From: Takakia lepidozioides
Lineage: Eukaryota; Streptophyta; Takakiopsida; Takakiales; Takakiaceae
DNA length: 64,000 nt
Assembly: GCA_030704615.1 (NCBI GenBank)
Contig: CM060731.1
Location: 38,688,001-38,752,000 of the forward strand
Direction of reading: 5' to 3'
Shown here: positions 1-12,000 of the stretch, in pieces
Numbering within the stretch: position 1 is the first letter of the stretch
How the letters are laid out: each line of letters starts with the position of its first letter
Translations under genes and position numbers: made by a program
Notes under the pieces: generated by a model
Databases searched by the model: none
Seen by the model: the letters and a program-made list of their open reading frames with translations, nothing else
What the model was told of the DNA's origin: nothing

Positions 1-577
1 CAAAGCACTCAAAGAGGCGGAGGCGCTCACTAGGTGGAGCCCCGCACACCGGGTCGTGGTGGGGGTGGCTCCACAAGGGGTGGTGGTAGCTTAGCGGGAC
101 TTAGTGGGGGTGGCATAGGACTGACCTTGGGGCGGAGACCTCGTGGTGGGAGTCGTGGGGAGTCTTGGGACTCGTCACGGTCCATAGGGGCCGTGGTGGA
201 TGGGCCAAGACTCACCGCGACTCATCACCGGGAGTCGAGGGTGTTCGTGGTGGTTCGCCATAAAATAGCATGGTTGTTTGTGAAACCCCCGCGGACAGCT
301 ACAGAAGTATATATAGGGAGTAGTAACCCCGAGAACGGTGCAAGCCCGTTGGTGACCGAAAACTAGTGAGTAAGCGAGCGAGCCGGAAAGCGACCAAAGA
401 GTGGGGAGCTGTTCCGGACTGCCAACTACCAAAGGGAATTCCGTTGGTTCCAAATCGTTGGAGGGTTCTTTGGGAGATCAAAAGGGGGACCGTTATGCCC
501 CGGTGAGCAGCCGAAGCTCCAAGTTGGCCCGGCGGCCAGGTTGGGAGTTAGGCGCGCATCAAGCGAGTAACTATGAC
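1..577 (+). mobile_element. 3' part of a chromovirus-type LTR, truncated at both ends
   Basis: This stretch is nearly identical to the last third of the complete LTR at 46109-47710 and, in reverse, to 63724-64000. It includes the GC-rich 'gaggcgctcactaggtgg' block, a TATA-like box (gtatatatag, about 308) and the short inverted repeat aacgg/ccgtt just after it. It begins mid-LTR at the window edge. It stops about 35 bases before the LTR end seen at 47710, where PPR-coding sequence starts abruptly at 578. No element interior follows, so it is a truncated or solo LTR, or the distal end of an element lying outside the window. Confidence 0.8.
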
Positions 578-1679
578 ATTTGGTACAATTCCAGCTCTCA
601 TGATGTCACCATGAACCTCTTTGCCTTTTCCCAGGTCTGCCAGGCTTGCACACACATTGCACATACACACGGACGTGATGTGGTTGGGCTTCACCCCTTT
701 GCAGATCATTTGCTCATAGGTCTCCAAAGCCTCCATCCAACAACCAAGCTGGGCATATACTGCGATCATCGCACTCCAGGACACCACATCCCGTTCAGCC
801 ATATGGTCAAATATTCCCATTGCATCCTTGATGCTCCCACATTTGGTATACATATCTATGAGGGTAGTTTCCAAGATGATATTTGGTACAATTCCAGCTT
901 TCCTGATATCACAATGGACCTCTTTACCCTTCTCTAGGGCTGTCAGATTCGCACACACACTGCAAATGCAAACAAACGTGACCTGGTTGAGTGTCCAACC
1001 TTCCAGGATCATTTGCTCATAGGTCTCCAAAGCCTCCCTCACACACCGATGTTGGGCATATCCTACTATCACTGCATTCGCGCATCATCTGCTCATATGT
1101 CTCCAAGGCATTCTTACCACACCCATGCTTGGCAAGTCCTGCAATCATTATGTTCCACGAGATCAAACCTCGTTGAGGCATTTTGTCGAACACTTGGTGT
1201 GCATCCACAATGCTCTTGCATTTGACATACATGTTGACAAGGGTGTTGTGTAGAAACACATTTGGCTTGAATCCACTTTGGATAATGTGAGCGTGCACCT
1301 TCTTTCCAGCTGTTAGGTCTTTCATCTTCATGCTCTTATGCAGGAGACAGACAGAAGTATATGAACATTGTGCTGAAATACCTCCTTGGTTCAAAGTTTG
1401 CAGAGCCTCTTTCAGTTGTCCTGCCTCACTTGGTGTCCTTTGCCCATAAGCACAAGAAGACATCCTCTGGACTCCCTCTCTTGGTCCCCTTTTGGAAGTG
1501 GTTGTCATGGTGGAAGTGCCTGATTTTAGCAGCTGTGGTCCCACTCCTGCTTCCAGTTGACCATCTACCCATGCAAATTTCTTGCAGCTATCAATCCACG
1601 GCGGCTCATTGGTACTCTTGCGCTTGAGATCTGGCCCTCTCGGATGGACCTGGACCCACAACTCCATCACGACCTCCAA
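578..1679 (-). pseudogene. PLS-class pentatricopeptide repeat protein, broken fragment
   Basis: Read on the minus strand, this encodes PPR motifs of the plant PLS class, which bind organellar RNA. Recognisable pieces are 'GKKVHAHIIQSGFKPN', 'LVNMYVKCKSI', 'FDKMPQRGLISWNIMIAGLAKHG' and 'LIDMYTKCGSIKDAM'. The N-terminal half (about 1679-1080) and C-terminal half (about 1072-578) are in different frames, so there is a frameshift near 1070. The 3' end is cut off inside a repeat ('AGIVPNVI') exactly where the LTR begins. A further stretch resembling one PPR motif lies at about 1775-1850. There is no plausible intact start. It is a decayed copy; PPR family membership is clear, but no specific target can be inferred. 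Confidence 0.8.
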
Positions 1680-1917
1680 TTATCCCTGCCTTGGCAAAAA
1701 CAAAATCTCCACCTTGCTGTTGAGAGCTACAATGACAAACCATAATTTATCTAGCAAACACCCCAACTGCACCTTCCAGACCTTTCATCTTGATGCACTT
1801 AAGCAAGAGACAGACAAACGAATCTGAATCTGCTGAAATACCTTAGAGCCAAATTGGTCATATCTTTGTCAAATGGGCTCTGTTTGACTCAATTTTTGAG
1901 GGGATAGCTGCAGGAAG

Positions 1918-3122
1918 GGAAAATCTACCTATCTAGACCCAGTGAGAGCCTGCGAGAGGCGTACACTCGTATGAGGCACTTGATAAGTGTGACCCAAGGG
2001 GTTACTGAAGCTCAGGCAATCCAGTTTTGGTATGGAATTCTGGACAAGGAGCTCAAGAGAAGGGTGCGAGATGCAACCCTATTACAAGCAGCCCAACCCA
2101 CATTAGCAGATGTGTTTCTGCTGGCTGAGCGGATTGAGCTCAACATGGTGGAGGAGCGAGTTGTTACCATTGGATTTGGCAAGGACATGCCTGCATGAGG
2201 TGCAGCTGCCAGCCCACAGGCGCAAGGGACTACCCAACAGCGTGGTTAGGGGGGCAAGGTTTCCCAACCCAAGTTCCATGGAGCTTACAGGGGACCTCAG
2301 GTGCAGAGGCCCGTGGCATCTTTTGCAGGCCAACAACAACCAGGGGTGATATGTTGGACATGTGGAGGACCCCATGTCAAGAGAGATTGCCCAGAGAGTG
2401 GCAAAAGGCCGACACAAGCACAGCCTGCACAGTTGCAGTGTGGGCATTGTGGCAAGTATGGGCATGGAGATGCCCAGTGTTTTGACTTGCATCCTGAGTT
2501 GCGCCCAGGCCAGTTCCAAGGGAACAATGGTGGCCGGAGGCGAGGTGGACCAGCCCAGAGAGGACGAGGTGGCCGGGCACGAGGTGCAGGCCAAGGGCAA
2601 GCTCAACATGGCCAAGGACGCGGAGGTTAGGGTGTTGACCAAGGCATGGCCAACCGGCTTCAACAGCTAGAGCAGAGGCTCGCTGCCATGGCTACAGCTC
2701 AGGCGGTACCGGCTCCCAGGCGGGATGGTCCACCTCCTGCGCCTGAGGGAGGAGATATAGGAGACATGGGATTCATGTGCGGAGCAACACTACCACTAGT
2801 GCAGGTGGAGTCTGCTGCAGCCGTGACTCGAGGAGCAGCACGAGTTCCTGAGCCACGAGGTGCAGAGGTGGAATTGGATCCACAGCGTGGGGAGGCAAGC
2901 CGTCATGCGAGGCTTCCTCAGTCATTCACATTGGCGGAGACTGTGTCGACGCCATCCATGGCACCTAGTTCTCGCCCGACTGTTACCGAGGCGGAGGTTA
3001 CTATGCCATTGGGGAGAGCTACACGTGCAGCACTGACACCTGCTACCAAGGCTAGTGCAGCCGGGTGTTATTGGGGGCAGCCACCTCTGTGTGTCAAGCC
3101 CCATTGTTCTCGGCAACCATGA
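1918..3122 (+). pseudogene. Ty3/gypsy gag (capsid/nucleocapsid) fragment with in-frame stops
   Basis: In one frame this reads as the C-terminal half of a gag protein. A capsid-like segment has the landmarks 'SLREAYTRMRHL', 'FWYGILDKELKRRV' and 'FLLAERIELNMV'. A basic, Gly/Gln-rich nucleocapsid part carries two CCHC-like knuckles, 'CWTCGGPHVKRDC' and 'CGHCGKYGHGDAQC', followed by an RGG-rich tail and 'LQQLEQRLAAMA'. Three stops interrupt that frame: TGA at about 2196, TAG at about 2247 and TAG at 2628. The upstream capsid N-terminus, primer-binding site and 5' LTR are missing. Gag would package the element RNA. The protease follows in another frame. Confidence 0.8.
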
Positions 3123-3751
3123 TTGCGACGCCGGGGGTAAGACCAGCTGTAGTGTTCAGACTAGCAGCAACACTCTATGAGAGTGAGGAGGTCACTTCAT
3201 CTTCTGCGGAGTTAGTGGAAGGTGTAGTGTCAGGGGGATCCTCGGATTTGAGGGTCAAGACTGCCACGGCTGCGCCATGGCAAGCTGCAGCTGCCAGGTT
3301 GACGGAGCTGCCAGCTAGGCCAGCCTTTGAGCGCGCCATGGTGACACCTGGAGTTGTCTTGTTAGACAACCAGGATGACATTTTCACTTTGAGTGGACCG
3401 GCAGGCAAGAAGTACCGGCCACTGCGGGTCTTGTTGGACTCGGGAGCTCAGCCACTGATGTTGGGCAGAGCTGCTATTGCAGGTTTGAACCTCATGGAGG
3501 CGGATATGGAGCCTTGTCCTTTCCAGATACAGACATCTCTGGGAGGATCAGAGCAGGCTCGGGGCATTACACGGCGTGAGTTGGCCATTAGACTGCAGCC
3601 GAATCATCCTGTAGATGGCTCAGTGATGCGAGCCAAGGCCATTGTGACAGACGCGGTCTCTTACGATGTCCTCGTTGGTGGGGCAGTGTTATATCCCATG
3701 GGCTTCACCCTGGACTTTTGGGAGGAGTCAGCATCCTACAGGCCTGGATGA
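3065..3751 (+). pseudogene. Ty3/gypsy aspartic protease domain
   Basis: This 228-residue open frame contains the retropepsin-type active site 'LLDSGAQPLMLG' (Asp codon at 3437-3439), followed by an 'SYDVLVGGAVLYPMGFTLDFW' type C-terminal segment typical of gypsy proteases. It would cleave the Gag-Pol polyprotein. The frame differs from the gag frame and from the methyltransferase frame that overlaps its end (3718-3751). In an intact element these parts would be read continuously or by programmed shifting. With the gag stops upstream I read this as decay rather than regulated frameshifting. Confidence 0.75.
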
Positions 3752-4800
3752 CAGTCAGGGGATGGTCGTCGTGCATAGCTCCCTGTGACATTCATTGGGG
3801 TATTGCGGCTGCCCAACGGGGCAAGATGCCAATACTAGCCGCCTTTACAGCTGCAGTTAGTTGGCCTGGAGAGTTGCTGGAAGGCAATGCCCATGCAGAG
3901 GATGTGCTACCTCCAGCAGAGCAGGATGACATGCATGGTATGGCGGAGTTGCCTGCCATGGTTGCTCACACTCCATTGTGGGGTATGAGCAAGGATTTGC
4001 AGCATGTTGCTGATCGACGGGTGCAACAAGCCTGGGTAGAGGCTTTTGTACCATCAGGAGAAGAGGAGAGTGCGGGTATTGCACCAGGACCACCTCAGTT
4101 GTCACCATTGGATACCACACCTATTGTGTGGCAGTATCCGGATGAAGGCATTTGCATTCTGGACTTGTTTGGCGGGATCAACACCGGATTGGCTGCTGTG
4201 CTACATGCAGGTGTGCGGGTAAGGCGTTACCTGTATGTGGAGAAAGATGAGACTGCACGACGCGTCTCACTGCGCCATGTTGCTCAATTGGTACAGCAGT
4301 ACCCTGATTTGTTGCTAGTGTCTGCAGTTCGTGGATACCAACAAGCCTTGCCATCAGACATTTCATTGTTGGGAGCAGGTTGGCTCCATTGATCTGGTAG
4401 TGGCAGGTTGGCCCTGCCAAGGGCATTCATCAGCCGGGCATGGCAATGGATTGCGAGACTCGATGACGGGTCTGTTTTGGGAGATGGTGCGGGTTTTGCG
4501 CCACTTGCAGCTTCATCAAGCTGTATCTCCAGCATACATCTTGGAGAATGTGCCACTGATGGGTGATTCTCGGGCCAGGGTGATGGCCGGTGTGCATCAA
4601 GTCCGGTCGTGGCTTGCTCAAGCGTGCATTTGATGGGGTGCAGTGGCCAGCACACCTCAGAGTGGATAGCATTTTGGACACAAGGAGGCAGTCTCAACGT
4701 GTGAGACACGATGACCGTTCGCCTTTGGCAGTGGTCAACAGGGTGGGTCAACCACGAGCAGCATTACCTACACTGCTCAGCTTCCCAGGATCCCATGCTT
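3718..4800 (+). pseudogene. Retrotransposon-borne C5-cytosine DNA methyltransferase domain, frameshifted and truncated
   Basis: Downstream of the protease lies a domain with the ordered motifs of a C5-cytosine DNA methyltransferase. The SAM-binding motif I is 'ILDLFGGINTG' (about 4155-4188). The catalytic motif IV is 'VVAGWPCQGHS', with the PCQ cysteine codon at 4415-4417. Motif VI is 'ILENV' (ENV at 4544-4552). A following segment is 'RVDSILD...VRHDDRSPLAVVNR' (about 4653-4740). The 'F(W)EMVRVLRHLQ' segment between motifs IV and VI looks closest to the DNMT3/DRM type; that is a judgement by eye. A frameshift at about 4360-4395 and another at about 4600-4650 split the frame. The distal motifs IX and X are absent, because the element is cut at about 4800. 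An intact enzyme would transfer methyl groups from SAM to cytosine in DNA. Position after gag-protease, and absence of introns, argue against a host gene. Confidence 0.78.
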
Positions 4801-5429
4801 TTCGGGGTAGCCTCTTCCACTACCTGAGTCATGTCAATCTCAGGCCGACATATTCATTCATTCATTCATATACCTCTTCACTGCTGCAGTCGTCCTTCAT
4901 TGAGTTGCACTCCGAATCAAATGCTCTGTCCGATATGCAACAAACTCTTCAAGATTGGACGGTAGCTCAAGGCAAGAAAGTGGAGGATCTATTGAAGGCT
5001 CAGGAGCAAAGGTACGATAGAAAGCGCCGGAAAGAACTAAAAGACCAGGAAACGAGGTTTCAGAAGGATTCTTCTAAGGCCAGCCATAGTGATATGTATT
5101 CTCGCATCCTTGCTAATTTGGATGTGCAAAAGCGTGATCTCAAAGCCAGACAGATTGTTGCGGATATCAGGTTGACTAGGGTCTGCGCATTGCTAGTTGA
5201 CGACTCCCTCCGTTTTGCTGGAAGAGCTTTCTTTGACAAGTTCGTAGAAGCCTTCTACGTCAGTGCAGGGGTTCAACACTTGTATACAATTCAAAAAACT
5301 GCATGGCTGGGGTTACTGAGCCAGCAAAGCATGTTGGAATTCCCATCTACCCTTTCGGGAAGCGATGCAAGTTACCCCCACCTTGTTGGAGGCCATGAAG
5401 AATTTCAAGACGCTTTTGGGGTTGGGTAG
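4801..5429 (+). CDS. Unrecognised charged ORF fused in frame after the methyltransferase remnant
   Basis: The frame stays open from the methyltransferase tail (open since 4590) through to 5429, but the sequence changes character at about 4800. From about 4938 it encodes a Lys/Glu/Gln-rich, probably coiled-coil stretch ('EDLLKAQEQRYDRKRRKEL'), then a mixed segment ('YSRILANLDVQKRDLKARQ', 'ALLVDDSLRFAGRAFFDKFVEAFYVSAGVQHLY'). A different frame past about 5370 continues with 'AMKNFKTLLGLGSQINKLHLA', which suggests a late frameshift in an originally slightly longer product. I do not recognise the family. It may be a fragment of a host gene or of another repeat. A CATT tetranucleotide repeat (about 4853-4871) marks the join. 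Confidence 0.35.
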
Positions 5430-6931
5430 CCAAATTAACAAATTGCATTTAGCATGACCGATATTGTTAAATAGCAGCCCGCAAGGGATTGAAGATGGAT
5501 TTTTCATTGTTGTCTTGTTGATCAACCTACGCCATAGAATATGCATAATGTTGAATGTTGAATGTGAACATGCTAGACTTGTGATTGTGAACGAGGTGAT
5601 ACAAAGATGGCAAAAAAGAGCATAAGCAATACCGACCCTCGGCCATTGGATGGTCGAAATGTTTCTGGAGGATTATCGCTCCAAAGCGCCAAACTAAGGT
5701 GACCTAGTGTATGTTGCATGTTAATTTTGATCATTTTGATGCAAGCCTGTGTATTTGAAAGGTCATCAAACTTCTGATTTGCAAATCTTGATATCCTTGT
5801 GTTCGGGATGTTTAGGCAAAAATTTAAACTCCTTCACAGACTGAAGGCTGAGCCTTTGAACAAAGCAATTGCGTTTGATGGGGCATTTGATGACGAGCGT
5901 CATATCCTTGGCATGTGTAGAATGAATTGTCTGGAAGGAAATGGGCTTGCATAATGTTGATGTCATGAAAATCTGAATGAGTACATGAGGGCTAAAAACA
6001 AAGTCAATAAGAAAATCTCTTTTCACAAATCAACAATTTATCTGAGGATGAGACGGTAGATTGCTCGTGGCATATTATACTCTGAAGGAAAATAGGATAT
6101 AAAATTGGAGATTTAGAGTTTAAATTCCAACTGGGTTTACTAGCCAATTACACCCCTCGATGTATCTCTCTGGGTAGTTTCCCATGTATCCAGGCCTTCA
6201 CGGCCCTTATTTTTTCCTCTTGTATCTCATTATTCTCCTTTAATAAATTCCAGGGCCTCAGCCTCTGTTCTATTTTTATTTTATTTTCTTTTAAAAAAAA
6301 AAAACTAGCCAATAGGTTCTCAAACATTGCACGTCACTTTCTGACATTTTACCACATGGTTTTCTCAAACTATCAAAACAATCTCCCATTTGAATAAGAA
6401 AATATGACGCCTTTTCCATGTGACAACGGAAAATGTAAACAGCAACATGGACAGCTTTTCTAGTTGAACTTATCACGAACCCAAAAATTTCCTAATAAAA
6501 CGGAATTTGATAACACCAGGTAAAAATGCTTTTACTTTGCTTAATGTCTGATCATGTTTGGGTTGCAGCTTTGCTTGATGTCTAATATTTCTTGATTAGT
6601 ACAAAGCATCTAGTAAAATGCATAGGTAATTGCCAAGTAGTAACTCAAAATAATCTCCATGTAGAAAGGTACACAACCCAATAGGGCACCTAGTAGAGGA
6701 CGAGTTGCAGATGGTGTCGAGACACACTTCAAATCACTGTCGAGATGTGTATGGGGGAGAAGAGAGCCTGGAAAGAATGAAGGAATTTTGGGACAGGAAT
6801 ATGTACACAACAAACAAACAGACCTTCAGAGACACAAAGTGAGGAAGATTTCAAGACAAGGTATAACCCAGCAGGGTTCAGGATATATATGAGTCTTGGA
6901 GTCTATAGGATGGAGAAACTAAGATTTTGAA
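5430..6931. other. Intergenic; AT-rich, possible non-LTR element tail
   Basis: No gene seen. At 6120-6304 on the plus strand there is text typical of LINE or other retroposon 3' ends: 'ttaataaattccagggcctc' followed by T-rich sequence and an A12 tract at about 6293-6304. This is suggestive only, since no reverse-transcriptase coding was found beside it. The last ~100 bases are the probable 3' untranslated region of the minus-strand transporter gene. Confidence 0.3.
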
Positions 6932-9047
6932 TCAGAGACCAACAGAGCGGACTAATCTTAGAACCCCAAAAGTGATAAGCATGGCCAACCATCCACCAAC
7001 CAGCACCCGCAGTGCTGCCCTACTCATATTGGCCCCACCCAGACGAGCCCCTATTGCTCCAAAAGCAGCAAGTGCAGCTGTGGAGGCCACTACAATGACT
7101 GCCAGCCTGATTTTGAAGCTGGCAATGAATGACCCCGATAAGAGTGGCACTGCCCCACCCATGGCAAAAGCAAAGGCTGATGCCATAGCTGCTTGCAGTG
7201 GATTGGCGAGCGTGTCCATGTCAATGCCTAACTCGTCCCGCGCATGTGCTTTCAGCACATCCACTCTGGACATCTCTTCAGCCACCTGCCATGATAGGCA
7301 CTGTTAGGCTGGGTTTTGGGGCTGATCGTGATCCTGATAATGTGAAGCTTTGGAAAATAAACATGCAAACTTCAAACTTGAAAGACGTGGACAGAGACTT
7401 GAGACTGCACAAAGACCTGCTTAGCAAGGTAGTAATTTAGTCCTCTTCCAACATATATTTGTGTAAGCTCTTCAAGCTCTCGGGCACAGGCCTCTGGTCC
7501 CTTCAAATGCTCCTGCACGTCACCATAGATTTTATAAACAGCATTACATAAAGGTTTTATGTAGCTCTCAGGTCAGAATTGGTGTTGACTTTTATTTCTC
7601 TCATTTGACCAACCACACATCCCATTTCTAGAGGATGTGGTAATCCTTGGGTGCAATGGTGATAACTTTCCCACACTTCCTCAATGCACTGCTATAACAT
7701 TTGATAGTCTAGCTGGGAACATACCTAGCATCAGAAACTCGCCATCTCCTGCAGTTTTAGTCAAAGTTATGTACAAAGATTATTGACTTTGCAGTCATGG
7801 TTCAACGTCCCTGAGGTGAAACTCTCCCCACATTCTCCATACATTTCCTGGAGTAGAGTGAGTGTCAATATGGACCACGTAGTACTTTATCATTGTTGGA
7901 GACCAGACACAAGGGTTGCACGTTTTTCTGTAACATTTTAAGGACAATTTTAAGGTTTTCCTTGAAGCTCAATCCTGATGTGCGAGCTCTTTGATCATGA
8001 GCAGTGGAAGAACCAATAGGCCGATTGGCCTTTATAGCGAATTCAACTAGCAAGGTAGCCAATGCAGATGCACCCTCAAAGACTGATAACCATATGGGTT
8101 CCTTAGCCTATTGTGCAATTTTTGGTACTGGGAATGTGAGGGCAGCACTGACACCCTGGCGGAAGATTATGTCGTGCCACTCGTGTGAGTGACAAGTTGA
8201 TGAATTGGGTCCTAACATTCACCAAAATCAAGTAGATGTATGTCGAACTATTTGCTTGGAGAAAAGGTGGGTGATTGTTGGACTAGAAGAGATTCAGTCA
8301 TTCTTGAGAAACTCGTGTTGATTAGTGAGTGTGACTGCACAGCACTTCTGTTGACCATCATTGTAAGTTTCTTCGCTTGCCTAGACTGCCCAACGGATCC
8401 TTGATTACGTCTCCGCAGTGCTGTAATTAAAACTTGCGATAGTGTCTAGACAATACCATTCAACTGTGATAAATTTGGTCTGCTAATCCAGTTTTGCTTC
8501 ATTTATTGCGCCTGCAACCTAAGATCTGATTATTGAGATCCAAATCGCCTAAAGAGTATACCTGACGCTCCTGCTCGAGGTCCGCAAGCTCCGTGTCCCG
8601 TTGGGAGAAGACTGACACAAACTCCCCAATGGCCATGCTGCAACCTCCAGCAACCAAACCTGCCAATCCGCTAAGTACCATGGTCTTCCCATCATACTTG
8701 GAGACGGCTCCGACTCCCAACATAAGGGAGGCGATCGACACGAGCCCATCGATAGCCCCCAATACCAGTGCTCTCAACCAGGGAGACCTATGGGAATAAT
8801 GCCAGTGGTCCGGGCCTGGACGTAAAGGGTTGTCCATGTGATTGGACAAGTCAGTTGATGACTGCGGTGGGGAATCCGGATACGAGTTCATGGGATCTAA
8901 TGAGGTCGCTGCAATGAAATGTTCTACAATTGGAATAATCGGAGAGGGAGCTTGGATCAGTAATATGTTTTTGGTCACAGCCAAATTGTCGATGCTGTCC
9001 GGGGCATCGGTGGACAACACGTGCCTTTCCGTGGAAAATTTTCCCAT
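6932..9047 (-). CDS. VIT/CCC1-family vacuolar iron transporter-like protein (3 exons, about 311 aa)
   Basis: Predicted exons on the minus strand are 9047-8562, 7512-7417 and 7285-6932. All joins are in phase 0 with GT-AG borders (CAG|GTATAC, CAG|GTCTTT). The product is a small multi-pass membrane protein of the VIT/CCC1 family, which moves iron (or manganese) into the vacuole. Residues 91-150 hold TM1 and TM2 with 'GAIDGLVSIASLMLGVGAV' and 'GCSMAIGEFVSVFSQRD'. Exon 2 encodes the 'PEACARELEELTQIY' linker helix. Exon 3 holds the 'NPLQAAMASA' segment and three more membrane helices. The loop between TM2 and TM3 is short, as in the nodulin-21/VTL branch. Residue 99 is Ile where I expect Asn in the usual 'GANDGL' motif. 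The N-terminal ~80 residues are unusual, and a later Met (53 or 71) could be the true start. Confidence 0.85.
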
Positions 9048-12000
9048 AGTTATGCTCTTTGGATTGAATGGCCGTTCTGGTGGGGAAATCCTACAAAAGG
9101 CTTGGATTCATTTGGGTCCCGCGACACACCAAACCCCTTTTTCCTTCAAGACAGCACATTGAGGAAAGGATCTCGAAAAGAAGGAGACAGTGTCTAGGTG
9201 TGTCTTGTCAGACACGCACATAACCATGCTGTCACTTACAGACACTGCAATAAACCGATGGCAAATTCAGTGTCAAGTCAATTGAGAACCGTTGCAGGCT
9301 TACTGGCATTATGAATTGGATCATACAAATTAATCTCAAAGTGAACCCAAAGTGAAATACGGACATCGACAATAGGAGCGACTTACTTGAACATAGATGT
9401 AAGATCTTTCACATAACCACAGCTAATCAAACATGGAGTCGATGGAAGAAAGGCCTGGAGATCACAGACCGAGGAAGAGAGAGGGAGGGGGACTAGAGCA
9501 GCAAGTTAACGAAAGATGCCACGCTTTGCTTATTTACAATCCGGTAACTGTTGCTGTCAAAAAGAAATGGCAGAGCAAACGCTTGAACCCCAAAGGACCA
9601 GAGAGATTGAACCAGAACTGGGTGATCGGAACAAAAGAGGGAGAGCTGAATAGGTGCGAGAGGGGAGGAGAGCGATGCGTGTGGATCAACTCCGGACCAT
9701 GAAGACCCACAGACGGCGAGAAGAGCAGTAAGGGGCGTGTGGCGGGGGCACGGGCGTGAAGGAGGTGGCGCACGCTGCTCCTGCTAACCGGCAGTTCCTG
9801 CAGGCTGCCCGCTGCCCGCCCCACGCTGCCCCCTTAAAGGCCGGGTACAGCCGTCTGTACGCAGCGGGGTAAGTATGTACTCGATGCAACTGCTTTTTGT
9901 GCTTATGGGGGATGAGGGAAATGTGTCTGTGTCCAGTCAGTTCAAGGAGGACTTGTTACTGCCCATGGAGGAGAAATCCTTGAAAGCGGCTTATGGGTGA
10001 GACAAGTAATCGAGGTGTATTTTTCTACTAGTTCTAATCTGCATTCCTCAATGAATCCTCATGTGGGGAATGGATACTGAAACATACCCAGCTTTCATTG
10101 GTGCTCCTTCTAATGGAGCAGAGATTTAAAAGATTGTGCTCAATGTTGTTCAAGCACTCCTTCACATTCTGTGCCCAAATGGTGCTGAAGACATTGAAGT
10201 TGGGGGGGTTGTGGGGATGCTGGCAAAGAGAGGAGTGCTGTGGGAATAATGTACCATCTTCTCTCATCATTCCAACATGAGTGGACCCAGTCACAGACAC
10301 GTGGAAGCATTGTGTCCACCCCTTATGCGCTTATGTGTAAGGTAAAGAGTTCGAAATCACTAGACGGTTGTAAGTTATTGATCACTGACCGGTTTATTTT
10401 CATGTTGTTTTTTTTTGCTCAAACTGGGGTATTGCTGCTGGGTACTGCTCTGGCATGTACAGATATATACTGAAAGAGAAGAAGCAGGGAAGAGCATTGG
10501 ATCCTGTCACAAATTTCCATGTCCGGAACAGTTTACCTTTCCATATCCGTCAGAGTTTCTAATCGGAGTATCCAAGATAGGTCTGGATCTACACATTCCA
10601 CATGTTTAGTGGCCTAGATATTTTCTAGAGCTACCTTGCCTTAAGTTGATCAACTGAGAACCCTGCAGTGACTTGCTTCTGAGTAGTTGCTTGGACAGGT
10701 TTGCTTTTAAAGGATGATTTGGGTTACTCATAACATGTATTGTGTATTGCAGCTACTTTCCAAACTGGTTGATTAAGTAAAGTGTGGCATGCATGGAATG
10801 TTGAGATGGAAGGGCATGGCTGGGAGCAGAGGTGGAGCGGCTGAATTGGATGGGGGTACATCATGCAAAGGTCTGGAGGAAAGTGCAGGAATCATGGTGA
10901 ACTACATCTACAGGTATTATGCAGGTCAAACTCTCTAAGGACGGTTCTAAGGGGAGATGTGCAGGATTAAGTGCGGGAGCGTCAAGGGTGGAAAGGAAGT
11001 GTTCGACCAAGACTCAAACCATCCAATAATATTTTCCTTCCCAAGTTACCCCCCTTCAATTATTAACGCGTTGGGTTGTTCCAAGCCCTTTACCCAGCGG
11101 TCCGTTCCCGCTGCAGGACGCGTGACGCGCCCGCTCGGACCAGCAGTCCCATCCCCACTGGCCGTCGCAAGGACCGCGGGGTACAACAGTGTTAAATTTT
11201 TGGGGGCTGGTCCAAATTTTTGGGGGCTGCTGCTGATGTGGCTGTCGTGCAGTCTACCGAAAATATGGTCAACGCCTAAAGGCGCGCAGTGGCGGCAGGC
11301 CGCCCATTAGGCATAACCATGGCTTGGCTATTCCCAAGCTTATCCCCTTTTGGTGCCTCCTATTTAGGCCACACCATCATCATTATGGCATGTGTACTTA
11401 AGAAATGCATCATGGCTAACCCCAACCACATGTTAGTATGGTCTTCCTAAGCTTTTCTAACCTTGAAAGCCTTGTGACTAAGAATTTAGGCCTAAAAATT
11501 AATTTAGGTGAGAAATTAAATTTCCAGCGACCTTGAAAACTAAAAAAAAAGGCAAAAAAAGGTGTTAGCTTTCCCCCATTTCCTCTCTTTTGGGGGAGGG
11601 ATGATGCTTAACTGCCGAGGCCACTTGAAGAATAAAAGTAGACCTAGTAAACACTAAGTCCTACTCACTTGCTTCAAAAGAAAGAACACAAAAACAACAC
11701 AAAGATTTCAACTAAGCTTATGCAAGCATGTACTCAAGGGTTAGTGGGTTAGCTCTCTCACTCTCTTGGTTAACACACATACAAAGAGTGCCTAGTGGCC
11801 AATAAAAAGAGAACCTCTACCCATCTGAGAGTTACTCCACTACATGCACTATAGGGTTACATCTTTCCACTCTTAAGACAAAAACAAAGAAACACAAAAC
11901 AAAATGACAACTCGTTGGGCCTTTTGGCCACTAAGGAGAGTTAATATCCCTCTCTTTCCCAAGCTCCCGCCACTCTCTTGTTAGTAGGACCAAGCTAAGA

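Noticed and set aside
2196-2630. Programmed stop-codon readthrough in gag
   Set aside because: Three stops of two kinds within ~430 bases plus later frameshifts point to decay.
3718-4800. Host DRM/DNMT3-type methyltransferase gene
   Set aside because: There are no introns or UBA domains, it lies directly behind gag and protease in the same direction, and it is frameshifted.
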